Shown piece by piece: positions 6,340 to 15,693 of a stretch of DNA of 15,709 bases; position 1 is the first letter of the stretch, and each line of letters starts with the position of its first letter. The translations under genes and the position numbers were made by a program. Under the pieces are notes generated by a model. It made no database searches and was not told the origin of the DNA. It saw nothing but the letters and a program-made list of their open reading frames with translations. The stretch is taken from positions 1 to 15,709 of the forward strand of contig JAEWNA010000325.1 of NCBI GenBank assembly GCA_023392975.1, given 5' to 3'. Origin of the DNA: Pseudomonadota bacterium. Lineage in GTDB: Bacteria > Pseudomonadota > Gammaproteobacteria > Xanthomonadales > Xanthomonadaceae.

Positions 6340-7269
6340 ATGACCGCTTCGCAGAAGATCACGATCTACATCAACGACTTCGACGTCCAGAACCCCGGCC
6401 CGACCAGCAACCCCAGCATCGAGGCGCTGGGCCTGATGGCCCACGACATCGCCACTTCCGGCTTCACCGTCGGCGTGTTCTGGGCGCTCCACGTGCGCGC
6501 CAACGGCGACTTCGCCTACAACGACGGCGATCCGATCGTCTCCGGCGGTCAGCTGCAGCCGGGCTTCGCCCATCTGCCGGCACTGATCGCCGCAATGAAG
6601 GCGCGCGGCAATCTCGCGCAACTGCTGTTCTCGGTCGGCGGCTGGAGTTGCGAGAGCGACTTCGTCAACATCAAGGCGATGATCGACCAGTACGGCACCG
6701 GCAGCACCAATCCGCTGTACGCCAATTTCCAGGCGCTGAAGACGGCGCTGTCGATCGACGGCATCGACATCGATCTCGAGGCGGAGTCGTCGCCCGCACC
6801 CTATGCGCATCCCTACGCCTATTACACCGACACGCTGGTGTCGCTCGCGGGCATGCTCGACGGCCTGGGCATGACGACGACGTTCTGCCCGTATACCGAT
6901 CCGGATTTCTGGATCGGCTGCCTGGCGAACATCTGCGCCGCGAACGGCAATCGTCAGCTGGTGACCACGATGAACCTGCAGTGCTACGACGGCGGCGGCA
7001 GCAATACCCAGTCGCAGTGGGTCGGCTATCTGCAGCAGGCCGCGTCGCCGCTGGGCATCGCGAATGTCCCGGCGTTCGTGGTGCCCGGCTACGACGCGCA
7101 GCAGACGCCGCCTCCGGCGCTGCAGACGACCTTCGCCGACGCCACGCAGATGACACCGGGGATCATCGGCGGCTTCGTCTGGAACCACAGCGAGGTGCTG
7201 CAGAGCGGCAATCCGGTATCTGCGTACGCATCGGCGATCGTCGACGGGATCGCCGCGCTGGGGGCTTGA
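6340..7269 (+). CDS. Glycosyl hydrolase family 18 protein (chitinase-like), no signal peptide
   Basis: Family-18 enzymes hydrolyse beta-1,4 bonds next to N-acetylglucosamine by substrate-assisted catalysis. The product is 309 residues and is essentially a bare TIM-barrel catalytic domain, with no carbohydrate-binding module. The conserved third-strand motif appears as LLFSVGGW (95-102). The catalytic motif DGIDIDLE is at 140-147, with E147 as proton donor and D145 as its partner. MNLQCYD at 211-217 corresponds to the later M-x-Y-D region, and GGFVWN at 277-282 supplies the conserved barrel-end tryptophan. The ATG at 6340 is fixed by a strong AGGAGG at 7-base spacing. The N-terminus MTASQKITIYIN begins directly with a barrel strand and shows no Sec, Tat or lipoprotein signal, unlike most bacterial chitinases. 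Six cysteines are present. It stands alone, with a terminator before it and a convergent gene after it. Substrate could be chitin, chito-oligomers or a glycan cleaved by an endo-N-acetylglucosaminidase; this cannot be decided from sequence. Confidence 0.88.
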   Translation: MTASQKITIYINDFDVQNPGPTSNPSIEALGLMAHDIATSGFTVGVFWALHVRANGDFAYNDGDPIVSGGQLQPGFAHLPALIAAMKARGNLAQLLFSVGGWSCESDFVNIKAMIDQYGTGSTNPLYANFQALKTALSIDGIDIDLEAESSPAPYAHPYAYYTDTLVSLAGMLDGLGMTTTFCPYTDPDFWIGCLANICAANGNRQLVTTMNLQCYDGGGSNTQSQWVGYLQQAASPLGIANVPAFVVPGYDAQQTPPPALQTTFADATQMTPGIIGGFVWNHSEVLQSGNPVSAYASAIVDGIAALGA

Positions 7270-7275
7270 GCATCG

Positions 7276-7306
7276 CTGGCGGCGGGGCGAATGCCTCCGC
7301 CGCCGG
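7276..7306. terminator. Hairpin between convergent genes, possible bidirectional transcript end
   Basis: GGCGGCGG (7278-7285) pairs with CCGCCGCC (7297-7304); outward, one wobble and one C-G pair can be added. It begins seven bases after the GH18 stop and lies 13 bases beyond the stop of the opposing gene. Neither side has a T-run, so it would be a weak intrinsic terminator or a 3'-end stabilising stem. Confidence 0.4.
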
Positions 7307-7318
7307 TCCTTCGCTGGC

Positions 7319-8815
7319 TCAGGTCAGGCCCAGCGCCGCCAACAGCCGGTGGAACCAGGTCTCGCGATCGCGCGCGGCCGCGCGCAGCGCACGCGAGGAT
7401 TCCGTCAGCGAAGATCCGTAGGCCGGCTGCGGGTTTTCGGGCAGGCGCGCGACGGCGGGAGCGGCGACGCCCGCGCCGTACTGCGGCGCGATGTCCGCGC
7501 CCTGCACGATCCCCAGCGGGGCATAGCCCGCGTATCCCGGGAACACCGTGCCGAGCTTGTTGTTGCCGAGTCGACGGATCAGGATTTCCGAGAACACGCG
7601 GCGGTAGTCGGTGGTGGCCGGCACGTCGCCGAAGTAGGGCGACAGGGTTTCCGGTGAGAGTCCCAGCCACTGGCCGTAGAGCTTGCGGCCGTTGACCGGG
7701 CCGCCCAGCACCAGCATCTGGTTGCCGTAGCCGTGGTCGGTGCCGCCGCTGCCGTTCTGGCGCACGCGACGGCCGAATTCCGACTGCACGATCACCGTGA
7801 CCCGGCCCATCTCGCCGGTGCCGTTGAGCTCGTTGTAGAACGCGGTCAGGGCCTCCGACAGCTCGGCGATCTTGTTCTGGTAGTAGTGGTAGCCGCTGCC
7901 GGCGGTGCCCTGGCCGTCGTGGGTGTCCCAGCCGCCGAGATCGAGCGTGGCGAAACGCAGGCCGAGGTTGAAGCGCACCGACTGCGCGATGCTCCACAGC
8001 TGCCGGGCGAACGTGGTGGTCGGCCAGGCGGCGGGCAGGGTAGAGGTGTAGGGCAGGCCGCCGATCACGCGCAGTGCGTTGTCGGCGCGCTGGCCGGTGA
8101 TTTCCACGCCGGTCTGCCCGGCCCACAGCGCCGCCAGCGTCTCGTTCACGCCCTTGGTGCCGGCGGGCATGCCGCTGCGGTACTGCTGCCACTGCCAGGC
8201 GCCGCTGTTGAGCGCGAAATCGGTCGGGCTGGGCATCGCCAGCGATTGCGTCGCCCCGAGCAGGTTCGCCGGCTGGCGGCTCGCGACCGCGAGCAGGGGC
8301 ATGCTCTCGTTGCCGGTGATGCCGGGCTGGGTCGCCCAGGCACGGGTCATCCAGCCGGTCCCGCTGCCCTGGGTGCCGGGCGTGCCCAGATCGAGGTAGA
8401 GCTGGGCGTCGAAATGGCTGCGGGTCACCACCGTGGGCATGCCGCAGGCCTGGACGATGGCGAGTTTGCCCGCGTCCCAGAGTCCCTTGAGGCCGGTGGC
8501 CGAGGGGTGCAGGCCGAAGCCGGTGGCGCTGCCGTTGGCGAGGGTCAGCGGCAGCGCGCCATAGGTGCCGCTGGCGGCGATGTTGAGCGAGGGGCGGGCC
8601 TCCTCGTAGTAGCCGCGATCGTTGCCGGAGACCGGCGGCACCAGGTTGAGGCCATCCATGCCGCCGCGCAGGAACACCAGCACGACCGTGTCGTACGGGT
8701 TCGCGGCGGCGACCGCTTCCTGCGAGAACAGCATCGACGGGCCGGCGGCGCCGATCGCGGCGGTGGCGCAGCAGCCCTTGAGGAATTCGCGCCGGTCGAG
8801 AGGGAGATCGGTCAT
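7319..8815 (-). CDS. Tat-exported DUF1501 protein
   Basis: DUF1501 proteins belong to the alkaline phosphatase/sulfatase-like fold group, but their biochemical role is unknown. The product is 498 residues, normal for the family. The N-terminus carries a twin-arginine signal, with D-R-R-E-F-L-K at residues 7-13, a short Ala/Gly-rich core and probable cleavage near residues 31-38. The folded protein would thus cross the inner membrane to the periplasm. Family hallmarks are VVLVFLRGGMDGLN (44-57), DLGGWDTH (about 292-299), QSEFGR (about 344-349) and GTDHG (about 358-362), the last three carrying likely metal ligands. The ATG at 8815 follows GAGGA at 7-base spacing, and this ribosome site overlaps the stop codon of the DUF1800 gene 10 bp upstream, so the two are translated as an operon. 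The C-terminus ends with an Ala/Arg-rich helix. Such pairs recur widely in proteobacteria, planctomycetes and others. Confidence 0.9.
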   Translation of the reverse strand: MTDLPLDRREFLKGCCATAAIGAAGPSMLFSQEAVAAANPYDTVVLVFLRGGMDGLNLVPPVSGNDRGYYEEARPSLNIAASGTYGALPLTLANGSATGFGLHPSATGLKGLWDAGKLAIVQACGMPTVVTRSHFDAQLYLDLGTPGTQGSGTGWMTRAWATQPGITGNESMPLLAVASRQPANLLGATQSLAMPSPTDFALNSGAWQWQQYRSGMPAGTKGVNETLAALWAGQTGVEITGQRADNALRVIGGLPYTSTLPAAWPTTTFARQLWSIAQSVRFNLGLRFATLDLGGWDTHDGQGTAGSGYHYYQNKIAELSEALTAFYNELNGTGEMGRVTVIVQSEFGRRVRQNGSGGTDHGYGNQMLVLGGPVNGRKLYGQWLGLSPETLSPYFGDVPATTDYRRVFSEILIRRLGNNKLGTVFPGYAGYAPLGIVQGADIAPQYGAGVAAPAVARLPENPQPAYGSSLTESSRALRAAARDRETWFHRLLAALGLT

Positions 8816-8825
8816 GGCGGAATCC

Positions 8826-10652
8826 TCAGCGGCTCATGAATTCGGGCGAGAGCAGGATCAGCGCGACCATGCTGCGGATGCGCTGCTGGTTGTAGTGCTT
8901 CTTCGGGTCGCTCGCGGCCCAGGTGTCGGTGTCGGTGATGACGTAGGACGCCGGATCGCCGTTCTGGGCGAGGAAGCCGGCCAGCACCTGGCGGCGCGTG
9001 GCGGCGGGCAGGTAGCCCAACAGGCGCTGGCACCAGAAATCGACCAGGTTGTTCGCGGTCCAGTTGCTCACGTTGCTGCGGCTGAGGTCGATGATCGGCG
9101 CGATCGGCACGCTGCTGGCGTCGGTGGCCTCGGTGAACCAGTCCAGCAGCTTCCAGGTCATCGCGAAATTGCTCGCCCCGGACCAGGCCAGGCCGGTGTC
9201 CGGATAGCCGTTCGGCGCCGGCCACTCGTAGGGCAGGTGGCCGGTGGGGCCGAGCCGCCAGAACAGTTCGTCGGTCCTGGCGTCGCCGACCGCCGGTGTC
9301 CAGTTGGTGCCGAGCGCCCGCAGCGCGCCGATCGCCAGTTCCAGCGGCCGCCGGTTCTTCATGCCCCAGCTGTTCTTGAACGCGTCCGAGGTGAGGATGT
9401 GGCGCAGGGTCTTCGCGATCTGGTCCGGTTGCTGCCAGTTCGCGCGGAACACCGCCGCGGCGCTGTCGATCAGCGCCTGGTCCGGACGGTCGGTCACGAA
9501 CCTGCGGATGAGCTTCTTGCAGATGAACTTCGCGACCCGCGGATGGCTGGCGAGCCGGTCGAGGATGTCGCGGCCGTCCTTCATCGCCGGCTGTTCGGGA
9601 TAGACGTACTTGCCGAGTACGTACTTCGGCCCGGCGTCGTGCCACGCGGAACGGTAGACGAAGGTGCCGTCGTTCTCGGTCGGATACTGCCAGTGCCCGT
9701 TCTTCACCGACCAGCCGGTGAAGGCGGACGCAGTCTCGTAGACGTCGTTGTCGGTGTAGCCGATGGGATACGTCGGGTCCTCGGGGCAGGGGGGTACCGC
9801 GAACGGGTCCATGAAGCCCAGGTAGTTCTCGGCGCCGAGCGTGTGCAGTTCCATCAACTCGCGGGCGAAATTCTCGTTCGGGCCGGAGCGGGTGTTATCG
9901 AGGTTGTCGAGGTAGTACATCATCGACGTGCTCTGCGCGACGCCTTCCAGCATGGTGCGGAAGTTGCCGAGCGCATTCGCGCGGATCACGTCGCGCTGGT
10001 AGTGCACGTACACCGGGCCGGCCGAGAAATCGGTGCAGGTCACGTTGAAATGGTCGTGCCAGAAGCCGGACACCACTTCCAGCAGCTGACGCCTGGAATA
10101 CACGCCGCGGACGATCGCGCTGCGCTGCGCTTCCCAGGCCGGGCGCATGCGCACGTCGTACGCCGGGTCGGAGGCGACGTGGTCGGCCCACAGCTGGGTG
10201 AGGCTCTTGCCGAGCGTGGTGTAGCCGGCGGCCGTCAGGCGGGCGTCGACGGCGCTGTCGTTGATCGCCGCCGGGTTGAGCTGCTGGTCCAGGAAGGCGG
10301 TGAGCCGGGCGTTGTCGTTCGCGCCGAGTGCGTTGAATTCGGCGATCGACGTCGCCGTCGCACCGAAGGTGAGGTGGTCGAGCACGCGGACCGCGAACGG
10401 CGCGCGCTGCAGGGTCACCAGCGTGGTCTGCGAGAGGTTCGAGGCCGACGGGCCGGACATGCGGGGCCCGCCGGCGGGCGTCGCGGGGGCGGATGCCGCG
10501 CCCGCGGCCGTCGTGCCGACGAGCGGCTGGCCGGCGTCGTCGGCGATGCGCGGCGGCGGTGCCTGGAAGCGCAGCGGGCCGCGGATGCCGTTGCGGCGGG
10601 CGATCTCGGCGTACACCGCCTTGCGGCGAAGATGCGGGAAGAGTCTGGGCAT
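8826..10652 (-). CDS. DUF1800 family protein
   Basis: DUF1800 proteins are mostly helical and of unknown function; they are usually encoded beside a DUF1501 gene, as here. The product is 608 residues from the ATG at 10652. A longer version from an ATG at 10709 (627 residues) is possible, but its start would lie upstream of the predicted transcription start (near 10684), so the shorter form is preferred; its ribosome site (CGGA, 6-base spacing) is weak. Family marks are LDHLTFGAT (91-99), FWHDHFNV (197-204), FARELMELHTLG (262-273), ICKKLIRRFV (377-386) and the C-terminal SPEFMSR (602-608). Residues about 30-75 are Ala/Pro/Gly-rich and probably disordered. I see no Sec, Tat or lipoprotein signal. 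The protein would therefore stay in the cytoplasm, travel with its Tat-exported partner, or use an unrecognised signal. It is the first gene of the two-gene operon. Confidence 0.88.
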   Translation of the reverse strand: MPRLFPHLRRKAVYAEIARRNGIRGPLRFQAPPPRIADDAGQPLVGTTAAGAASAPATPAGGPRMSGPSASNLSQTTLVTLQRAPFAVRVLDHLTFGATATSIAEFNALGANDNARLTAFLDQQLNPAAINDSAVDARLTAAGYTTLGKSLTQLWADHVASDPAYDVRMRPAWEAQRSAIVRGVYSRRQLLEVVSGFWHDHFNVTCTDFSAGPVYVHYQRDVIRANALGNFRTMLEGVAQSTSMMYYLDNLDNTRSGPNENFARELMELHTLGAENYLGFMDPFAVPPCPEDPTYPIGYTDNDVYETASAFTGWSVKNGHWQYPTENDGTFVYRSAWHDAGPKYVLGKYVYPEQPAMKDGRDILDRLASHPRVAKFICKKLIRRFVTDRPDQALIDSAAAVFRANWQQPDQIAKTLRHILTSDAFKNSWGMKNRRPLELAIGALRALGTNWTPAVGDARTDELFWRLGPTGHLPYEWPAPNGYPDTGLAWSGASNFAMTWKLLDWFTEATDASSVPIAPIIDLSRSNVSNWTANNLVDFWCQRLLGYLPAATRRQVLAGFLAQNGDPASYVITDTDTWAASDPKKHYNQQRIRSMVALILLSPEFMSR

Positions 10653-10689
10653 GGCAGGTCCGTTTCGGCGCGGCGAGAATCTCCGCCGC

Positions 10690-10718
10690 ACTATAAGCCG
10701 GCCGCCCATGCCGGATGT
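10690..10718 (-). promoter_or_regulatory. Promoter candidate for the DUF1800-DUF1501 operon
   Basis: On the minus strand TATAGT (10695-10690) matches the -10 consensus at 5 of 6 positions. The hexamer 17 bp upstream (ACATCC, 10718-10713) is a poor -35. Transcription would begin near 10684, leaving about a 31-nt leader before the ATG at 10652 and excluding the ATG at 10709. Confidence 0.5.
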
Positions 10719-10726
10719 GTCCGGAA

Positions 10727-10754
10727 CGCGGCCAGAACCGTGACGGAGGCCGCG
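10727..10754 (-). terminator. Stem-loop after the dehydrogenase gene, possible transcript end
   Basis: CGCGGCC (10727-10733) and GGCCGCG (10748-10754) form a 7-bp stem, with a nested CCG-TGA-CGG hairpin in the loop. On the minus strand it begins 34 bases past the dehydrogenase stop. There is no T-run, so it may only stabilise the mRNA end or assist Rho-dependent termination before the DUF1800 promoter. Confidence 0.3.
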
Positions 10755-10788
10755 GTCCGATCACGCCGCGATCAAGGTGTCCGCCGGA

Positions 10789-11604
10789 TCACTGCGCGGT
10801 CCAGCCGCCATCGATCGGGAACGAGGCGCCGGTCACGTTATGCGCCTCGCGTCGGCACAGCCACAGCACCATCGACGCGATGTCCTCGGGCAGCGACATC
10901 CGCAAGCTCGGTTGCTTCTCGGCCAGCAGCGCGCGCACGCCCTCGTCGCGGCTGGCGGTCTCGCCAAGCGCGCTGCGGCGGGCTTCGATCTGCGGCTCGA
11001 TCAGCGGCGTCTCTACCCAGCCCGGGCAGATGCAGTTGGCCGTGATGCCGCCGCTGTCGCGACTGCCGGCGGCGGCGTATTCCAGCGCCGCGACCTTGCT
11101 CAGGCCGACGATGCCGAACTTGCTGGCGACGTACGGCGCCTTGTTGGTCGAGGCCACCAGCCCGTGCACCGAAGCGATGTTCACCACCCGGCCATAGCCG
11201 CGTGCGGCCATGCCCGGCATCGCCAGGCGCATGGTGTGGAAGGCGGAGCTGAGGTTGATGGCGAGGATGTCGTTCCACTTCTGCACCGGCATGTCGGCCA
11301 GCGGCACAGCGTGCTGGATGCCGGCGTTGTTGACCACGATGTCGGCCGGCGACCACGCGTCGATCGCGGCCATCATCGCCTCGATCGCGTCGGGATCGCG
11401 TAGGTCGGCGCCGAAGTGGCGGACATCGCTCGCGCCGGCGTCGCGCACCGCCTGCAGGGCGGCGTCGATCTGTTCCGGTGTGCCGAGGCCGTTGATCGCG
11501 ACCTTCGCGCCTGCGGCGGCGAGTGCGCGGGCGATCGCCAGGCCGATGCCGGACGTGCTGCCGGTGACGAGGGCGGTGCGCGAAGCGAGGAAGCGGTCGG
11601 TCAT
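10789..11604 (-). CDS. bdhA: D-3-hydroxybutyrate dehydrogenase (SDR family)
   Basis: This cytoplasmic NAD-dependent enzyme oxidises D-3-hydroxybutyrate to acetoacetate in PHB and ketone-body use. The product is 271 residues, slightly longer than the usual ~256. The Rossmann motif TGSTSGIG is at 14-21, NNAG at 92-95, and the catalytic set is N117, S145, Y158, K162. Q97, H147 and K155 fall at the places of substrate-binding Gln94, His144 and Lys152 of the Pseudomonas fragi enzyme (constant offset of three; recalled from knowledge). CPGWVETPLIEPQI (193-206), EKQPSL and the C-terminal DGGWTAQ are typical of this subfamily. Six extra residues (within GSRDSGG, about 180-186) explain part of the extra length. 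The ATG at 11604 follows GGAG at 6-base spacing. A GntP permease gene lies upstream, and an intrinsic terminator ends only about 20 bases before this start codon. Another SDR activity is possible but less likely. Confidence 0.9.
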   Translation of the reverse strand: MTDRFLASRTALVTGSTSGIGLAIARALAAAGAKVAINGLGTPEQIDAALQAVRDAGASDVRHFGADLRDPDAIEAMMAAIDAWSPADIVVNNAGIQHAVPLADMPVQKWNDILAINLSSAFHTMRLAMPGMAARGYGRVVNIASVHGLVASTNKAPYVASKFGIVGLSKVAALEYAAAGSRDSGGITANCICPGWVETPLIEPQIEARRSALGETASRDEGVRALLAEKQPSLRMSLPEDIASMVLWLCRREAHNVTGASFPIDGGWTAQ

Positions 11605-11623
11605 GGGAGACTCCGGCGGAAGC

Positions 11624-11654
11624 AAGAAAAAAAGCGCCGCAGGCTGCGCGACGC
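11624..11654 (-). terminator. Intrinsic terminator between permease and dehydrogenase genes
   Basis: Read on the minus strand, GCGTCGC (11654-11648) pairs with GCGGCGC (11640-11634), with one U-G wobble, around a 7-nt loop. An uninterrupted T7 follows (11633-11627), then C and TT. It lies 46 bp past the permease stop and 19 bp before the dehydrogenase ATG, directly in front of its ribosome site. There is no room for a promoter after it, so dehydrogenase expression requires read-through or a promoter inside or upstream of the terminator. Confidence 0.75.
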
Positions 11655-11700
11655 GGAGGGGAAACCGGCCCAGGTGCGCGATGCGCGCCCGGTGTTCGCG

Positions 11701-13104
11701 TCAGACCAGCCCTGTGGCGTAGTAGGCGCCGATCGCCACGAACACCGCCGCGGTCTTGATCAGGGTGATCGCGAACACGTCCTTGTACGCCTGGCGATGG
11801 GTCAGCCCGGTGACCGCGAGCAGGGTGATCACTGCACCGTTGTGGGGCAGGGTGTCCATGCCGCCGGAGGCCATCGCGGCCACGCGGTGCAGCACCTCCA
11901 TCGGGATGCCGGCGGCGTGCGCGTTGGCGATGAAGGTTTCGGCCATCGCCGCCAGCGCAATGCTCATGCCGCCCGAGGCCGAACCGGTGATGCCGGCCAG
12001 CGAAGTGACGGTGATCGCCTCGTTGATCAGCGGGTTGGGGATCGCATGCAGCGCGTTCGCCACCACCAGGAAGCCCGGCAGCGCGGCGATCACGGCGCCA
12101 AAACCATACTCCGATGCGGTGTTCATCGCCGCCAGCATCGCGCCGCCGATCGCGGACTTGGTGCCGTCGGCGAAGCCGGCCTTGACCGGCTTCCAGGCCA
12201 GCAGCAGCACGCTGGCGATGCCGACCAGCAGTGCGCCCTGCACGGCCCAGATCGCGGCGACCTTGGACACTTCCTGCACCACCGGCGCGGCCTTGCCGAT
12301 CACCGCCGGCACGAATTCATGACTGGTGCCGTAGGCCTGCGGGATCCATACCGTCAGCAGTTTGTTGACCACGCCCACCAGCAGCAGCGGCAGCAGCGCG
12401 ACCAGCGGGTTCGCCAGCCGGCTTTCGGCGAAGGGTGCCGGCTCGTTCACCAGCGTCGCGGCGTCGCCGTAGCCTTCGCCGCGACGCTTGGCGGCGCGGC
12501 GCCGGGATTCGAGGTAGAGGGTGCCGGTGATCAGGATGAACACCGCGCCGATCGTGCCCAGCCACGGCGCCGCCCAGGCATTCGTGCCGAAGAACGAGGC
12601 CGGGATGATGTTCTGGATCTGCGGCGTGCCGGGCAGCGCGTCCATGGTGAAGGTGAACGCGCCCAGCGCGATCGTGCCCGGGATCAGTCGCTTGGGGATG
12701 TCGCCCTGGCGGAAAAGCTCCGCGGCGAAGGGGTAGACCGCGAACACCACCACGAACAGCGACACGCCGCCGTAGGTCAGCAGCGCGCAGACGACGACGA
12801 TCGACAGCATCGCGCGCTCCGCGCCGAACAGCCGGATCACCGCCTTGACTATGGACTTGGAGAAGCCCGACAGCTCGATCAGCTTGCCGAAGATCGCGCC
12901 GAGCAGGAACACCGGGAAATACAGCTTCAGGAACCCGACCATCTTCTCCATGAACAGGCCGGTGAACATCGGCGCGACCAGCGCCGGGTCGGTCAGCAGC
13001 ACCGCACCGAGCGCGGCGATCGGCGCGAACAGGATCACGCTGTAGCCGCGGTAGGCCACGAACATCAGGAAGCACAGCGCGGCCAGGACGATCAGGAAGG
13101 ACAT
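11701..13104 (-). CDS. GntP family permease, likely D-3-hydroxybutyrate/organic acid transporter
   Basis: GntP-family carriers are inner-membrane proton symporters for gluconate and related hydroxy acids; one branch imports 3-hydroxybutyrate. The product is 467 residues, slightly longer than the ~440-450 of the gluconate members, and is hydrophobic throughout with about 12 predicted membrane segments. Recognisable blocks are PVFLLGAIFGKLIELSG (64-80), TYGGVSLFVVVFAVYP (110-125), DALPGTPQIQN (155-165) and, near the end, ASGGMDTLPHNGAVITLLAV (412-431). A charged loop (ESRRRAAKRRGEG, around 200) lies in the middle. The ATG at 13104 gives the normal first membrane helix but lacks a clear Shine-Dalgarno sequence. 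The dehydrogenase gene downstream suggests the substrate is 3-hydroxybutyrate; this is inferred from context, since gluconate or another hydroxy acid cannot be excluded by sequence alone. Confidence 0.88.
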   Translation of the reverse strand: MSFLIVLAALCFLMFVAYRGYSVILFAPIAALGAVLLTDPALVAPMFTGLFMEKMVGFLKLYFPVFLLGAIFGKLIELSGFSKSIVKAVIRLFGAERAMLSIVVVCALLTYGGVSLFVVVFAVYPFAAELFRQGDIPKRLIPGTIALGAFTFTMDALPGTPQIQNIIPASFFGTNAWAAPWLGTIGAVFILITGTLYLESRRRAAKRRGEGYGDAATLVNEPAPFAESRLANPLVALLPLLLVGVVNKLLTVWIPQAYGTSHEFVPAVIGKAAPVVQEVSKVAAIWAVQGALLVGIASVLLLAWKPVKAGFADGTKSAIGGAMLAAMNTASEYGFGAVIAALPGFLVVANALHAIPNPLINEAITVTSLAGITGSASGGMSIALAAMAETFIANAHAAGIPMEVLHRVAAMASGGMDTLPHNGAVITLLAVTGLTHRQAYKDVFAITLIKTAAVFVAIGAYYATGLV

Positions 13105-13327
13105 GGACGGGGATGCCGGAGAATGCGGAGAGGGACGGCGGCGGGCGCAGGCGCGGGCAGCCGCGAACGTCGCGGAGGACGGCCGGCAGTGTCGGCAGCC
13201 GCCGTGCGCCGGCCCATTGTCCGAAGGTACAAGTGCCGGCTCCGGTTCCGGTGCCTAGGCTTGCCGCATTCCGGTCGCCACGTCCGGCGTTCGGCCCTGC
13301 ACAGGCTCTCTCCGAGGAAATCGATCC
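13105..13327. promoter_or_regulatory. Divergent intergenic region between permease and receptor genes
   Basis: This 223-bp GC-rich spacer must hold the start signals for both divergent genes. On the minus strand GACAAT (13220-13215) is the best -10-like hexamer, without a good -35. On the plus strand only TACAAG (13227-13232) and TAGGCT (13255-13260) are vaguely -10-like. Three tandem copies of CCGGNN (13235-13252) and a CCTAGG palindrome (13253-13258) sit in the centre, where a shared operator would be expected. GAGGAA (13314-13319), 8 bases before the receptor ATG, is a good ribosome site. No regulator gene is in the window. Confidence 0.4.
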
Positions 13328-15595
<2,268 letters not shown>

Positions 15596-15616
15596 TCGGG
15601 CGTCGGCGGAGGTTTT

Positions 15617-15644
15617 CGGGTCCGCGCTCTCTCCGTCGGACCCG
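15617..15644 (+). terminator. Hairpin after the receptor gene
   Basis: CGGGTCCG (15617-15624) pairs perfectly with CGGACCCG (15637-15644) around a 12-nt loop, starting 21 bases after the receptor stop. It lacks a T-run on the plus side. On the minus strand a TTTT is absent too (the AAAA complement of 15613-15616 follows it), so efficient intrinsic termination is doubtful. Confidence 0.4.
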
Positions 15645-15693
15645 GGAAGCGGCGTGCCGAGCCCATCGATGGGCTCTGGGGCACGCCCCTTCC
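15645..15693. repeat. Long imperfect palindrome downstream of the receptor gene
   Basis: Nested arms run GGAAG (15645-15649) with CTTCC (15689-15693), GGCGTGCC (15651-15658) with GGCACGCC (15680-15687), and GAGCCC (15659-15664) with GGGCTC (15671-15676), around ATCGAT. Only a C/C mismatch and a three-base bulge interrupt it. It is a candidate receptor terminator or a dispersed intergenic repeat. TATCCT (15698-15703) just beyond could be the -10 of a gene outside the window. Confidence 0.5.

Noticed and set aside
4002..6362. A 786-codon open frame on the minus strand opposite pnp
   Set aside because: It covers pnp exactly in antisense; composition is Leu/Ala/Asp/His-rich shadow and pnp is unambiguous.
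10653..10709. Longer DUF1800 start at 10709
   Set aside because: It would begin upstream of the transcription start implied by TATAGT at 10690-10695, and the extra 19 residues are Arg-rich and give no signal peptide. Not fully excluded.
8622..11045. An 807-codon open frame on the plus strand across the DUF1501 and DUF1800 genes
   Set aside because: It is the antisense shadow of two family-supported genes and ends in low-complexity Arg-rich sequence.
11605..11625. Extended dehydrogenase start at a TTG (11625)
   Set aside because: It would translate the terminator T-run edge and the ribosome site; the ATG at 11604 with GGAG at 6-base spacing gives the normal N-terminus.
13235..13252. CCGGNN triplet as a CRISPR-like or microsatellite array
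   Set aside because: Three 6-bp units are too few and too short; no spacers. Kept only as a possible operator.
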